Positions 29,412-37,136 of a DNA stretch of 42,641 nucleotides are shown in pieces; the stretch's first letter is position 1; every line of letters begins with the position of its first letter. This DNA comes from a virus. The notes below the pieces were generated by a model. That model was not told the DNA's origin. It made no database searches and saw only the letters and a program-made list of their open reading frames with translations. Location: the IMG/VR virus record IMGVR_UViG_3300047312_000208, positions 1-42,641 of that record, one strand, 5' to 3'. The position numbers and the translations under genes are program-made.

Positions 29412-29744
29412 GGGGTCGACAGCGGAAGCGGACGCATAGACGAGGCCGCTCGATGCGGACTCGCAGGCAGGGAACGGCACAACGACACGACGCGCGCCGG
29501 GTCAAAGGCGCGAGCTGGTCGACGGGTGCTGCCTTGTCAACCCACGGGGAATGTCAACCCAAGCAGGCGTGGATCATTCGAGCGTGTGAGTGAGCACGCG
29601 TGAGCTACTCACTTTCGGCCAGTCTCGGCCTGGACCCTCCGGTCGTTTCACGACCAGCGCGCGGTTGTCTGGGGGGCGGGGGAGTCGCCGTGATCGCGCG
29701 CCCGCCCTTACTTAAATCACCTCCCCCACCGACAAGAATTTGAC

Positions 29745-29773
29745 CAAATAGCGGCCACTGTGCCCACAGTCCG
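29745..29773 (-). promoter_or_regulatory. Second leftward promoter/operator
   Basis: On the minus strand CGGACT (29773-29768), 17 bp, TATTTG (29750-29745). The spacer contains the 14-bp perfect palindrome ACTGTGCCCACAGT (29757-29770). Geometry equals the promoter at 26165, with the operator straddling the -35 end and spacer. Confidence 0.5.
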
Positions 29774-29935
29774 CCGACGGCCGTGTTAGGTTGCTGTCGC
29801 CCGGCTTGACTGCGACGACTCAACCCAGGGACGAGCTAGAGCGTCCCGTCGATCCGAATTAGCCCCCGCCGAGGGTTGCGGGCGCCGGAAGTAGTCGGCC
29901 GGGTAGAACTTGACCACCGACACAGGAGGAGACGA

Positions 29936-30157
29936 GTGAAGCGCCTCAAGAGGATCTGGACCGTCAAATTGCAGGCCCAGACCGGCGAGATAGTCGATCG
30001 CACGGTCAGCGCCTTCTGGTCGAACGAGTACGAGTTCGTCAAGGAGGCGATCGGCATGGCGGCCGCGGTCGGGGCCTGGATGGACTCGGGCAAAGAGATC
30101 GAGTTCATCCCCGTCCTGGTTGAGGAAGTCGGCCCCGAGGCTCTGGTGCCCGCATGA
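29936..30157 (+). CDS. Small protein, unrecognised
   Basis: A 73-aa protein with GTG 29936 after AGGAGG. The N-terminus is basic with a strand-like run (IWTVKLQAQTGEIVDRTVSA), then helix AIGMAAAVGAWMDSG and an acidic end. First gene of the rightward block. Its end overlaps the next ATG (ATGA). No family recognised. Confidence 0.7.
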   Translation: MKRLKRIWTVKLQAQTGEIVDRTVSAFWSNEYEFVKEAIGMAAAVGAWMDSGKEIEFIPVLVEEVGPEALVPA

Positions 30158-31092
30158 GCGACGTCGTCACCGAAGCTCACGCCGAGCTGGACCGCGTCTC
30201 GATCCCCAGGGTCGACCAGGACGACGGGCATACGCCGCTCGGCCTGGTCCAGCGGGTGCGGTGTTTGACCGCTCGCTACGGCGAGGCCAGTGCCGAGGTC
30301 GCTGTCGCGGCTATTACCGCGCGACGGGCGCCCTTCGAGATCGGCGAGGAGGTCTGCACCACGAGAGATCTTGACTTCGGCCCACAGGGGATCGTCGGCA
30401 CGATCGAGGGGATCGTCTGCCAGGGCGGTGTCTGGTTAGCGGAAGTCGCCTGGTCCAACGGCGAGGAGTCCGACGGGATCGACTGCGGCCTCCTCAAGTC
30501 GACCCAGAGAAAGAAGTCGCTCAGAGACGTCCCGACCTCCGGCGAGGCGATCCGCAAGCTGCACTCGAGCCCCGAGGGCCATCCCTGGAAGGGCACCGAG
30601 CCCGGGCCGGGGACGCGCCGGGCGATGATCCGCGACGTGGTCCGCGATCTCGGCGAGCGCACCGAAGGCAACACGACCCCGCTGATGATCGCCGACGTGA
30701 TCGAGTCCGAACTGCTCGCCCAGACGATCGACGCGGAGGACGACTCCCAGGTCAGTGCCTTCGAGGTCATGCGCCGCGAGGATGGGATGCCGTTCATCGG
30801 CGTGCCGAGCCTGATCGATCTGCTCAGCTCGTTAGCCGCCGACGTCGAGCGCCGCCTCGGGGATCTGCCGGTCGAGTCCCCTGAGCAGGCTGAGGCCGCC
30901 GAGAAGTGTGACGACGGACCCGAAGACGAGTACAGCGTCGAGGGCGACGGCGAGGGGCCGATGCCGCCGATGCCCGAGCCCGACCCGGTCGAAGTCGTCG
31001 TCGCGATGGCGGCCGCTGAGCTGGTCAAGCGGATCGAGTCCGGCAAGATCGGCAACCCGGCCCTGGTCTTCGCCCTGGAGCGGCTCTCCTGA
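30154..31092 (+). CDS. Unrecognised acidic protein
   Basis: A 312-aa protein. Residues about 60-110 (FEIGEEVCTTRDLDFGPQGI, WLAEVAWSNGEESD) look like an SH3/Tudor-like beta-barrel; the rest is mixed with an acidic low-complexity patch near 255-280 and a helical C-terminus. It overlaps neighbours by ATGA and TGATG. No catalytic motif visible. Confidence 0.7.
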   Translation: MSDVVTEAHAELDRVSIPRVDQDDGHTPLGLVQRVRCLTARYGEASAEVAVAAITARRAPFEIGEEVCTTRDLDFGPQGIVGTIEGIVCQGGVWLAEVAWSNGEESDGIDCGLLKSTQRKKSLRDVPTSGEAIRKLHSSPEGHPWKGTEPGPGTRRAMIRDVVRDLGERTEGNTTPLMIADVIESELLAQTIDAEDDSQVSAFEVMRREDGMPFIGVPSLIDLLSSLAADVERRLGDLPVESPEQAEAAEKCDDGPEDEYSVEGDGEGPMPPMPEPDPVEVVVAMAAAELVKRIESGKIGNPALVFALERLS

Positions 31093-31184
31093 TGCCCCGC
31101 GATCGTTGGGAACTGCTCGGTTGGTTCATCGGCTGTTTGCTCGCTGCCGCGATCTTCCTCGGGATCAAAGCGGTGATCGGCTGA
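31092..31184 (+). CDS. 30-aa single-pass membrane peptide
   Basis: ATG 31092 overlaps the previous stop, and the TGA at 31182 overlaps the next ATG. After MPRDRWELLG comes one membrane helix (WFIGCLLAAAIFLGI) and a short KAVIG end. Overlap at both ends supports translation. Too short for family assignment; membrane micro-proteins in phages can modulate superinfection or lysis, but no evidence for either here. Confidence 0.55.
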   Translation: MPRDRWELLGWFIGCLLAAAIFLGIKAVIG

Positions 31185-31450
31185 TGGCGTTCTACCGCAA
31201 GAAACCCGTCGAGATCGAGGCCCTCCAGTACCTCCCCGTGGGCGGCGACTCCGACGCGATGGTCCACTTCCTCGAGGGCTGCGAGGGCTGGCATATGTCA
31301 GATGGCAAATCTGAGGTCGTCGGCATCGTGATCCCAACCCTCGAGGGCGACCACCTGGCGCTCCCCGGCGACTGGATCATCAAGGGCATCGCGGGCGAGT
31401 ACTACCCGTGCAAGTCGGCGATCTTCGACGCGACCTATGAACCCGTCTGA
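31184..31450 (+). CDS. Conserved phage protein (MAFYRKKPVEIEA type)
   Basis: An 88-aa protein of a type widely found in phages: N-terminal YRKKPVEIEALQ and C-terminal LPGDWIIKGIAGEYYPCK...FDATYEPV. The family has no established function. Both ends overlap the neighbouring genes. Confidence 0.8.
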   Translation: MAFYRKKPVEIEALQYLPVGGDSDAMVHFLEGCEGWHMSDGKSEVVGIVIPTLEGDHLALPGDWIIKGIAGEYYPCKSAIFDATYEPV

Positions 31451-31782
31451 TGGGTGCCGAGAAGAAGCCCCACACCACCCTCGAGGAATGCATCGCGGCC
31501 GGGGGCGCCCGCAACCCGAAGTCCAAACAGGTCGGCCTCGCCACCCTGGTCGAGCACTTCCTCGGCACCTACATGAACCGCCCGGAGGGGATCGAGAAGA
31601 AGTCTCAACGCTCCCAGGGCGAATGCGATGCCGAAATGCGCGGCTTCTACAAAGCGCAGGAGAAGCTCCGTGAGTACATCGCTATGGGTGGCACTGAGGC
31701 GATTGCCGAGCTGGCCGACGTCCGCGACGAGCATCAGATGCGGCCGAAGATGCTCGGCAACCTGCGCGTCTGGATGGGCTGA
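31450..31782 (+). CDS. Unrecognised protein
   Basis: A 110-aa, mildly basic helical protein (LATLVEHFLGTYMNRPEG, FYKAQEKLREYIAMGG). TGATG overlap on the left and on the right. No family recognised. Confidence 0.7.
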   Translation: MGAEKKPHTTLEECIAAGGARNPKSKQVGLATLVEHFLGTYMNRPEGIEKKSQRSQGECDAEMRGFYKAQEKLREYIAMGGTEAIAELADVRDEHQMRPKMLGNLRVWMG

Positions 31783-32180
31783 TGGACGAGTTCACCGACG
31801 CGGCGACGCGCGAAGAGGCGATAATGGGTAAGGCCGAGACCGCCCCTGAGGATCTGAGCCCCGGCGAGGAGTTCGCCGACGTGCGCGAGAAGATCGTCCG
31901 CATCGTTTCTGACGCGATCATCGTCGGCGACGACGGTCCCTTCCTCGACCTCGAGCTATTCACGCGGATGCTGCTGCACCGGGCGATCCCCTACCGCGAC
32001 CTCAACCGCGTCCTCCTCTTCTCCGAGCTACAGGTCGTCCGCGACGAGCAGCACGTCCAGCAGGTGAAGGCTGAGAACGAGCGGCTCGAACCCAATTTGC
32101 GCGATGAAGCTGACAATCGATTGCACGTCTTGCAAACCCGAGAGCGCCAGATCCTCGACCAGCTCTGGCCGCTACCGTGA
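31782..32180 (+). CDS. Unrecognised acidic helical protein
   Basis: A 132-aa protein, acidic, with a long C-terminal helix (residues 75-128, including VVRDEQHVQQVKAENERLE) likely to form a coiled coil. The following gene is also a coiled-coil protein; the two could pair (inference). An ATG at residue 15 is an alternative start. Confidence 0.65.
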   Translation: MDEFTDAATREEAIMGKAETAPEDLSPGEEFADVREKIVRIVSDAIIVGDDGPFLDLELFTRMLLHRAIPYRDLNRVLLFSELQVVRDEQHVQQVKAENERLEPNLRDEADNRLHVLQTRERQILDQLWPLP

Positions 32181-32479
32181 CGCGTTTCCGGACTGAGGTC
32201 AGGCGCTTCATGCACGTCCTGGAGGCGCGGGAACGCGGGCTCGAAATGGAACTCCACATCGCCAAGCGGGAGACCGAGCAGCTCCGCGAGAAGGTGCTGA
32301 AGGAGATTGGGCGGATCCGGGTCACCGCCGAACTACGCCGGATGGAAGGCCCCGACTTGAAGCGCAAGCGCGAACGTCAGATCTCGGCCGGCGCAGTCGG
32401 CTCCGCCTTCACGATCTGTGATCGGATCGAGAAGGTCGTCAAACCACCACAGAAGGGCGAGACCAATGCCAAGGGGTAG
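32177..32479 (+). CDS. Coiled-coil protein, unrecognised
   Basis: A 100-aa, strongly basic protein with a GTG start in GTGA overlap. Residues 5-65 form a continuous charged helix (ERGLEMELHIAKRETEQLRE). It overlaps the next gene's start by 14 bases. No family recognised. Confidence 0.65.
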   Translation: MTRFRTEVRRFMHVLEARERGLEMELHIAKRETEQLREKVLKEIGRIRVTAELRRMEGPDLKRKRERQISAGAVGSAFTICDRIEKVVKPPQKGETNAKG

Positions 32480-33374
32480 GCAGCGTCGCAAGCAGAAACA
32501 GCGCCAGCGCCAGGTTGCCGAGGCGATGGAGCAGGCCAGCACCGAGGCCCCGAGCTTGATGTCACCGAAGGCCCAGCAAGAGGAACCTGACCCCTCCGAC
32601 TTATTCGCGCCAGATCAGCACCCCGAGCACTCGCTGCTCCCCGGCATCCGCATGTTCACGGCGATGCTGGACGAGGCCCGCGGCGGCTACATCGTGGACC
32701 GGCTCGGTGAGATCGAAGCCACCCTGCGACTCGAGTTCAACCAGCTCGAGCGCGAAGGCATCATCCAAGTTGCCTCCGCCAGCCTCGACCCCTTCGGGGT
32801 GCCCGACGTCGAGTTCGCCGCCAACTTGGCACTCGAGCAGCGCCAACTCACGACTCCGCGGTTCACGCCGCCCGAGGTTGAGGAGGCCCCCGAGGACGTT
32901 GTGATCCCGGTGGTCGGCGTCGACTCCGGCCAGGTCTTGATCTGCGACCCGGCCCACATCTCCTCCGGCGCGCTCGATCTCACCAAGCCGATGCTCGCGA
33001 CGGACGACTCCGGGGTGTTCCAGCTCCACAGCATGAAGGCGCCCAACGTCCCGCTTGCGGTGCTGGTCCACACTCCCTTCGGCGATGGCAGCTTCCCGGT
33101 CTACATCGAAGACGCCGAGGACGGCTCCAAAGCCGGCGCGGTGCTGGTCTTCCAAGAGCCCGAGCAGCTCGCCGCCCTGGCCGATGCCGTCCCCGAGCCG
33201 GCCGAGCCCGACGAACAGGACCGGATTGACGAAGTCCGTGAGGCCGAGGCCCTCAACCGTGGTGACTCCCGGACGGCCGCCGAGCAGGAGGAGGACTTCG
33301 CGCCGCTCGAAGAGGGCGAGCCCGAGGACCCCGACGCGCCGGGCCCAGACGAGCCGGAGCCGATGGGCGCCTAG
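32466..33374 (+). CDS. Unrecognised acidic protein
   Basis: A 302-aa protein beginning at ATG 32466 (PRGRQRRKQKQRQRQ basic N-terminus) after GAAGGGCGAG. The middle (about 70-230) is an alpha/beta domain with strands such as DVVIPVVGVDSGQVLICDP; the C-terminal 70 residues are very acidic (EEDFAPLEEGEPEDPD). Such charged proteins near packaging genes can be DNA mimics or assembly factors, but no family is recognised. Confidence 0.7.
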   Translation: MPRGRQRRKQKQRQRQVAEAMEQASTEAPSLMSPKAQQEEPDPSDLFAPDQHPEHSLLPGIRMFTAMLDEARGGYIVDRLGEIEATLRLEFNQLEREGIIQVASASLDPFGVPDVEFAANLALEQRQLTTPRFTPPEVEEAPEDVVIPVVGVDSGQVLICDPAHISSGALDLTKPMLATDDSGVFQLHSMKAPNVPLAVLVHTPFGDGSFPVYIEDAEDGSKAGAVLVFQEPEQLAALADAVPEPAEPDEQDRIDEVREAEALNRGDSRTAAEQEEDFAPLEEGEPEDPDAPGPDEPEPMGA

Positions 33375-33635
33375 ATGCGCCCGCGTCGCACCCACGAGTC
33401 CCAGCAAGCGATCCGGCTCCCCGGCGGCAACGAGGACAACGATCTCTGGATGGCGCTGAAGCGCGACGAGGAGAACAGGGCGATTATCTCTTCGGTCTGG
33501 GAGCCCACACCCGAGGAGCGCGAGCGGATCGCGGCCGGCGAGAACATTGAGCTGATGGTCTGGGCGCTGCAGACGCCGCCCGTCGCGATGGCCGTCACCG
33601 ACGTCCCCCTCGGCCGCAAGAAGCGACGCAAATAG
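33375..33635 (+). CDS. Small protein, unrecognised
   Basis: An 86-aa protein whose ATG directly follows the previous stop. Acidic helix PTPEERERIAAGENIE in the middle and a basic GRKKRRK tail. Its last base overlaps the next GTG start (TAGTG). Confidence 0.65.
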   Translation: MRPRRTHESQQAIRLPGGNEDNDLWMALKRDEENRAIISSVWEPTPEERERIAAGENIELMVWALQTPPVAMAVTDVPLGRKKRRK

Positions 33636-33925
33636 TGCGACGGCTCTGGCGCCTCTGGAAGCGTCGCCGCTCGATCGACGGCGAGTACTACGTCGTCACG
33701 ATCGAGGGCGCCTGGTGGCGCCCCAGCAACCGCAGATCGGCTCGTATTGCTGCCGCTGTTGCCGACCAGTGCCACCCGGAAATCTCAGCCATTTCTCGCC
33801 GGATCGTCAGAGACACGATGCTCTACGGCAAGTCAGAGATGTTCGAGGATCTGTCCAAGCCGGTTCCCGACTTCGTCCCTGACGAGTGGCCGTACCCCGA
33901 CGAAGATCCCCCCGACCCCCTCTAG
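33635..33925 (+). CDS. Small protein, unrecognised
   Basis: A 96-aa protein with a GTG start. Basic N-terminus (RRLWRLWKRRRSIDG), central helices and an acidic Asp/Pro-rich end (DEWPYPDEDPPDP). No family recognised. Confidence 0.6.
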   Translation: MRRLWRLWKRRRSIDGEYYVVTIEGAWWRPSNRRSARIAAAVADQCHPEISAISRRIVRDTMLYGKSEMFEDLSKPVPDFVPDEWPYPDEDPPDPL

Positions 33926-33932
33926 GAGGACC

Positions 33933-34127
33933 ATGCAGACCCGCCCTCGCCCGCGTAGCTTTCGCTGCCGGCGTTGCAAGCACAGCTTCGGCCACGGCCC
34001 CTCCTGCCAGGAGTGCGGCGTCGGCCGCCACCGCGCCGTCCGCCGTCGACCCGGTCACCACAAGATCGGCGGCAAGCGCGGCAAGAACTCGGGCAAAGTC
34101 TCCCAGCACGGCAAGCGGTCCGGCTGA
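33933..34127 (+). CDS. Small basic zinc-ribbon protein
   Basis: A 64-aa protein after TAGGAGGACC. CRRCKHSF (C12, C15) and CQECG (C26, C29) form a four-Cys zinc ribbon; the remainder is Arg/Lys/His/Gly-rich, suggesting nucleic-acid binding. TGATG overlap with the next gene. Confidence 0.7.
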   Translation: MQTRPRPRSFRCRRCKHSFGHGPSCQECGVGRHRAVRRRPGHHKIGGKRGKNSGKVSQHGKRSG

Positions 34128-34411
34128 TGCCCCCTCATCGTGAGGACCGCGACTCGGTCCGCTCAATCACCTTCCGCTTCAGGATCTCCCCAGCCGAAGA
34201 CCGGCGCTTCCGCCAGCTCGCCCGCGAGCGCGGCGTCCACCGGGTCGAGCTGATCCGCGAAGCGCTCGGGCTCAACCTGATCGAGGGCAGCCCGCTTCCA
34301 CCTGCTGCTGTTCCGGCCGACAGGCCGGATCCCAAAACCGAACCGGGCGCCGCGGCAATGGTCGAGGTCGCCGAGCGCATCCAACGCAAGAAGGGGAAGA
34401 AGAATGGCTAG
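34127..34411 (+). CDS. Ribbon-helix-helix-like DNA-binding protein
   Basis: A 94-aa protein. Residues 13-48 (SITFRFRISPAEDRRFRQLA, then GVHRVELIREALGL) match an Arc/MetJ-type ribbon-helix-helix: strand, helix, turn, helix. The C-terminus is Lys-rich. RHH proteins bind DNA as dimers and commonly repress promoters, so this is one candidate to bind the shared palindromic operator. Its end overlaps the next start by 8 bases. Confidence 0.6.
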   Translation: MPPHREDRDSVRSITFRFRISPAEDRRFRQLARERGVHRVELIREALGLNLIEGSPLPPAAVPADRPDPKTEPGAAAMVEVAERIQRKKGKKNG

Positions 34412-34784
34412 AGGCAACTTCATAGCCGGGGCGATCAAAAAGCCCGGCGCCCTGCACGCAGACCTGGGTGTCCCGATGGGCAAGAAGATCCCCGCCGGCA
34501 AGCTGGCGGCCGCGGCGAAGGCCAGCGGCAAGCTTGGCGAGCGAGCCCGCTTCGCCCAGACCCTCGAGGGCCTGCGGCCGAAGGTCGATCGCGCCCAGGC
34601 GGTCGCCAAGACGGTCGCCAAACGGCGCAAGCACAAGAAAGGCGAAGAAGAATCCGAACCGTCCTCACCGGCCCCGCCGGCCGAAAGCGAATCGGCCTCG
34701 AGCGGCCCGAAGCTGAAGTTCGGCTCGCCCGAGTGGCGGGCCAAGTACGGCCATCCCAAGAAGGCAGCTGCGGCCCAGGAATAG
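34404..34784 (+). CDS. Conserved phage protein (basic, MARGNFIAGAIKKPGAL type)
   Basis: A 126-aa protein with AAGGGGAAGAAG before ATG 34404. The N-terminus GNFIAGAIKKPGALHADLGV is a pattern common in phage proteins of unknown function. Basic helices (30-85) are followed by a Ser/Pro-rich linker and a short C-terminal segment SPEWRAKYG. Probably nucleic-acid or virion-associated. Confidence 0.7.
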   Translation: MARGNFIAGAIKKPGALHADLGVPMGKKIPAGKLAAAAKASGKLGERARFAQTLEGLRPKVDRAQAVAKTVAKRRKHKKGEEESEPSSPAPPAESESASSGPKLKFGSPEWRAKYGHPKKAAAAQE

Positions 34785-34787
34785 GCG

Positions 34788-35006
34788 ATGGCCTCCGGTC
34801 CCTACGAGCGCGCCGCGCAGAGGCTCTTGACCAAGGCTGATGAGGCCCTGCTCGAAAAGATCTTCTACAAGCAGCCGCCGGCCGGCAGCGGCTATCCGGT
34901 CAGCTCCCCCCAGGAGCCCTTCGGACGTCCGGTGAAGGCCCGCGCCGGCCGGCTGCGACGGCGCTCCAATCGCCACACCGCGAAGCTGAAGCGGGTGAAG
35001 AAGTGA
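34788..35006 (+). CDS. Small basic protein, unrecognised
   Basis: A 72-aa protein. Helical N-terminus (YERAAQRLLTKADEALLEKI), C-terminus Arg/Lys-rich (RAGRLRRRSNRHTAKLKR). Its stop overlaps a GTG start of the next gene. No family recognised. Confidence 0.6.
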   Translation: MASGPYERAAQRLLTKADEALLEKIFYKQPPAGSGYPVSSPQEPFGRPVKARAGRLRRRSNRHTAKLKRVKK

Positions 35007-35197
35007 AGATGAGTCGTCGGCGAAGGGTCGCGGCGATCAAGCGATTGATCCAGAGTGGCCGTTATCGGGTTGATCCCGGCGCCCTTTCGGACGCGATGAT
35101 CGAGCGGGGTAATCGCCGTCTCGACGGCGAGGTCGTCGGCCGCGCTGACGAAATGGCTTCGGCCCAGATGCGGTTGATGCACGGCATCTTCGGGTGA
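35003..35197 (+). CDS. FlgM-like anti-sigma factor candidate
   Basis: A 64-aa protein (GTG 35003; ATG 35009 is an alternative). Residues 6-37 (RRVAAIKRLIQSGRY, then RVDPGALSDAMIERG) follow the FlgM C-terminal pattern: a helix with I..LK..I, then GxYxVD, then a helix with A..I. FlgM binds and inhibits sigma-28. A phage copy could redirect host RNA polymerase. The protein lacks a clear unfolded N-terminus and is shorter than FlgM (about 90-100 aa), so this is a pattern-based suggestion. It directly precedes the large terminase. Confidence 0.5.
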   Translation: MKMSRRRRVAAIKRLIQSGRYRVDPGALSDAMIERGNRRLDGEVVGRADEMASAQMRLMHGIFG

Positions 35198-36774
35198 GCA
35201 AGCTCGAGACCTTCGACCTATCCGCACTCCCCCCCGGCCTCAAGATCCGGGTTGACGATCCTCAGGCCCTCGCCAACCCGGTAGTCCAAGCGCAGCTCCG
35301 CGAGCTGATCGAGCGGCTGCGGGTCAACCCCCTGCTGCGCTACTACCCCCACTGCAAGCAGGCCCCCTTCCACGGCACCCCGCGCAAAGTCCGCGTCTTC
35401 CTCGGCGGCGAACGCTCGGGCAAGTCGGTCGCTGGCATCTTGGACGACCTGATCCAAAGTGTCGACTCCGAGATCCTCCCGCCCCACTTGCTCGACTACA
35501 AGATCTGGGACGAGTTCTTCTGCCGGATCATTACCCCCGACTTCGGCCGCGGCCAGCAGGAAATCCTCAAGACCCTGCAGGAGTGGGTGCCCTCGGCACA
35601 GCTCTACCGCGGCTCTTGGGAAGAGGCGTACTCAGACAAGAATCACGAGCTGCGCTTCGCCAACGGCAACTTCTTCGAGTTTATGACCTGTGAACAGGAC
35701 GTCTCGAAGTTCGGCGGCACGTCGCGCCACCGGATCCACTACGACGAGGAACCGAAGGGCGCCAAAGGCGAAGAGATCCGCCAGGCCAACGTCAACCGCC
35801 TGGTCGAGTACCGCGGCGACGAACTGTTCACTTTTTCCCCGGTCCACGGGCTCGGTTGGACCTACGACGAGCTGTGGGAAGAGAGGGGCGAGGAAGTCGC
35901 CGAGGACGTCTGGGTCTCGGACGGGATGATCCTGGTCAGGGCCGACCAGGACGACAACCCCCACCTGGACGAGGAAGGCAAGCGCGAAGCCGAAGAGAAA
36001 ATCCCCGAGGGGATGCGGGCGGCGCGCAAGTCCGGCTACTTCGTCCACGCCCAGGGGCTCGTCTACGAGAACTTCGATCGCGACCTCCACGTCTGCGAGC
36101 CGCTCAGCAAGGAGTTCGTACAGGGGCTCGCGCGCTACGAGTGCATCGATCCCGGCATCGTCACCACCGGCATCATCTTCGGTGGCTTCGACTCCGACAA
36201 CGTGCTCTGGATCTACGACGAGCTGTACTTGCACGATCGCTGGGCGGTCCCCGAAAACGCGGCCGAGAAGATCTTCGCCAAACGGGCCGAGTGGGAGGTC
36301 GGTGCACCGCGGCGCTCGATCATCGACCCGGCGGCCGACTCGCGCAACGTGCAGACCAACATCAAAACGGACAAGGCATACAAGAACGCCGGCATCCGGG
36401 TCCGCAAGGCGCGCTCCAACGACGTCGAAGCGGGTGTGTTTGAAGTAATGCGCCGGCTCGAACACACACACACGATCGAGAGCGAGAGTGGGGAAAAGCT
36501 CGAGATGGCCTTCCCACTCCTGAAGATCGCCGAGAACTGCAAGAAACTGCTCTGGGAGCGCGGCCGCTACCGGCGCGAACCCAACGACGACGGCAGCTTC
36601 GGCGTCGTCAAGCGCGACGATCACTTGATGGATCCGAAACGGTACCTCTGCATGGAGCGGCCGCTGAAAGCTCGCAAGCGAGGGCCTCGGCCGTATGAGT
36701 TCTCACCTGGCACCGCACCGCCGGCAGTCAAACGCGGTCGGCGCTCGGGTGGGCCGTTCGGCAAATACAGCTAG
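35194..36774 (+). CDS. terL: Terminase large subunit
   Basis: A 526-aa protein. The ATPase domain has Walker A GGERSGKS (71-78) and Walker B IHYDEEP (D about 183, E about 184-185). The RNase H-like nuclease domain shows D319 (ECIDPG), D378 (SIIDPAAD) and D475-D476 (RDDHLMD). It translocates DNA into the prohead and cuts concatemers. GTG start in overlap with the FlgM-like gene. The C-terminus is basic. The small subunit candidate is 8.2 kb upstream. Confidence 0.9.
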   Translation: MSKLETFDLSALPPGLKIRVDDPQALANPVVQAQLRELIERLRVNPLLRYYPHCKQAPFHGTPRKVRVFLGGERSGKSVAGILDDLIQSVDSEILPPHLLDYKIWDEFFCRIITPDFGRGQQEILKTLQEWVPSAQLYRGSWEEAYSDKNHELRFANGNFFEFMTCEQDVSKFGGTSRHRIHYDEEPKGAKGEEIRQANVNRLVEYRGDELFTFSPVHGLGWTYDELWEERGEEVAEDVWVSDGMILVRADQDDNPHLDEEGKREAEEKIPEGMRAARKSGYFVHAQGLVYENFDRDLHVCEPLSKEFVQGLARYECIDPGIVTTGIIFGGFDSDNVLWIYDELYLHDRWAVPENAAEKIFAKRAEWEVGAPRRSIIDPAADSRNVQTNIKTDKAYKNAGIRVRKARSNDVEAGVFEVMRRLEHTHTIESESGEKLEMAFPLLKIAENCKKLLWERGRYRREPNDDGSFGVVKRDDHLMDPKRYLCMERPLKARKRGPRPYEFSPGTAPPAVKRGRRSGGPFGKYS

Positions 36775-36791
36775 ACGAAAGGATCTCCAGC

Positions 36792-37136
36792 GTGAGACTC
36801 ATCAACACGAACGACCCTGAGTGTTACCCGCTGCAATTCCCGCCGAGGGCGTGTGTGGTCTCGGGTCGCGCGGAGGGTGAGATCGTTGACTTCCAAGTGG
36901 TGATCGACAGCCCCGAAGCCGTCCGCCTCTACATCGACCGTACGATCATCGAAGAGGCAGCGCGGGAGTTGTTCGGGATGGTCCCCGCGGGGAGAGCCAA
37001 GCAGCTCGAAGAACAGCACGCATATGAGAAGGGGCGTGCTGAGGATCTGCAAGAGACGTTGGACACGGCGGCTCAGCTCGAGGAGCGGCGCCCCGGTGCA
37101 ATCAACCGAAAGGAGCTGGCAGGCCATGCCCGCTAA
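36792..37136 (+). CDS. Unrecognised protein between terminase and portal
   Basis: A 114-aa protein with GTG 36792 after AAAGGATCT. N-terminal beta-like half, C-terminal charged helix (KQLEEQHAYEKGRAEDLQE). Phages often encode small head proteins here. It overlaps the next gene start by 11 bases. Confidence 0.7.
   Translation: MRLINTNDPECYPLQFPPRACVVSGRAEGEIVDFQVVIDSPEAVRLYIDRTIIEEAARELFGMVPAGRAKQLEEQHAYEKGRAEDLQETLDTAAQLEERRPGAINRKELAGHAR

Larger units (their letters stand above)
29346..29935. promoter_or_regulatory. 590-bp divergent intergenic control region
   Basis: No convincing gene. It holds two copies of the shared operator (29400-29409 and 29759-29771), leftward promoter candidates at 29383-29411 and 29745-29773, a 17-bp-spaced direct repeat TGTCAACCCA (29535-29544, 29552-29561; TTGACA on the minus strand), a hairpin GGTCGTTTCACGACC (29640-29654), a relatively A+T-rich patch near 29709-29750, and a TAGGTT box (29787-29792) facing right. 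It divides the leftward cassette from the rightward late genes. Confidence 0.7.

Noticed and set aside
29605-29823. 72-aa minus-strand open frame in the control region
   Set aside because: No ribosome-binding site, Arg/Gly/Pro-rich product, and it covers operator and promoter sequences.
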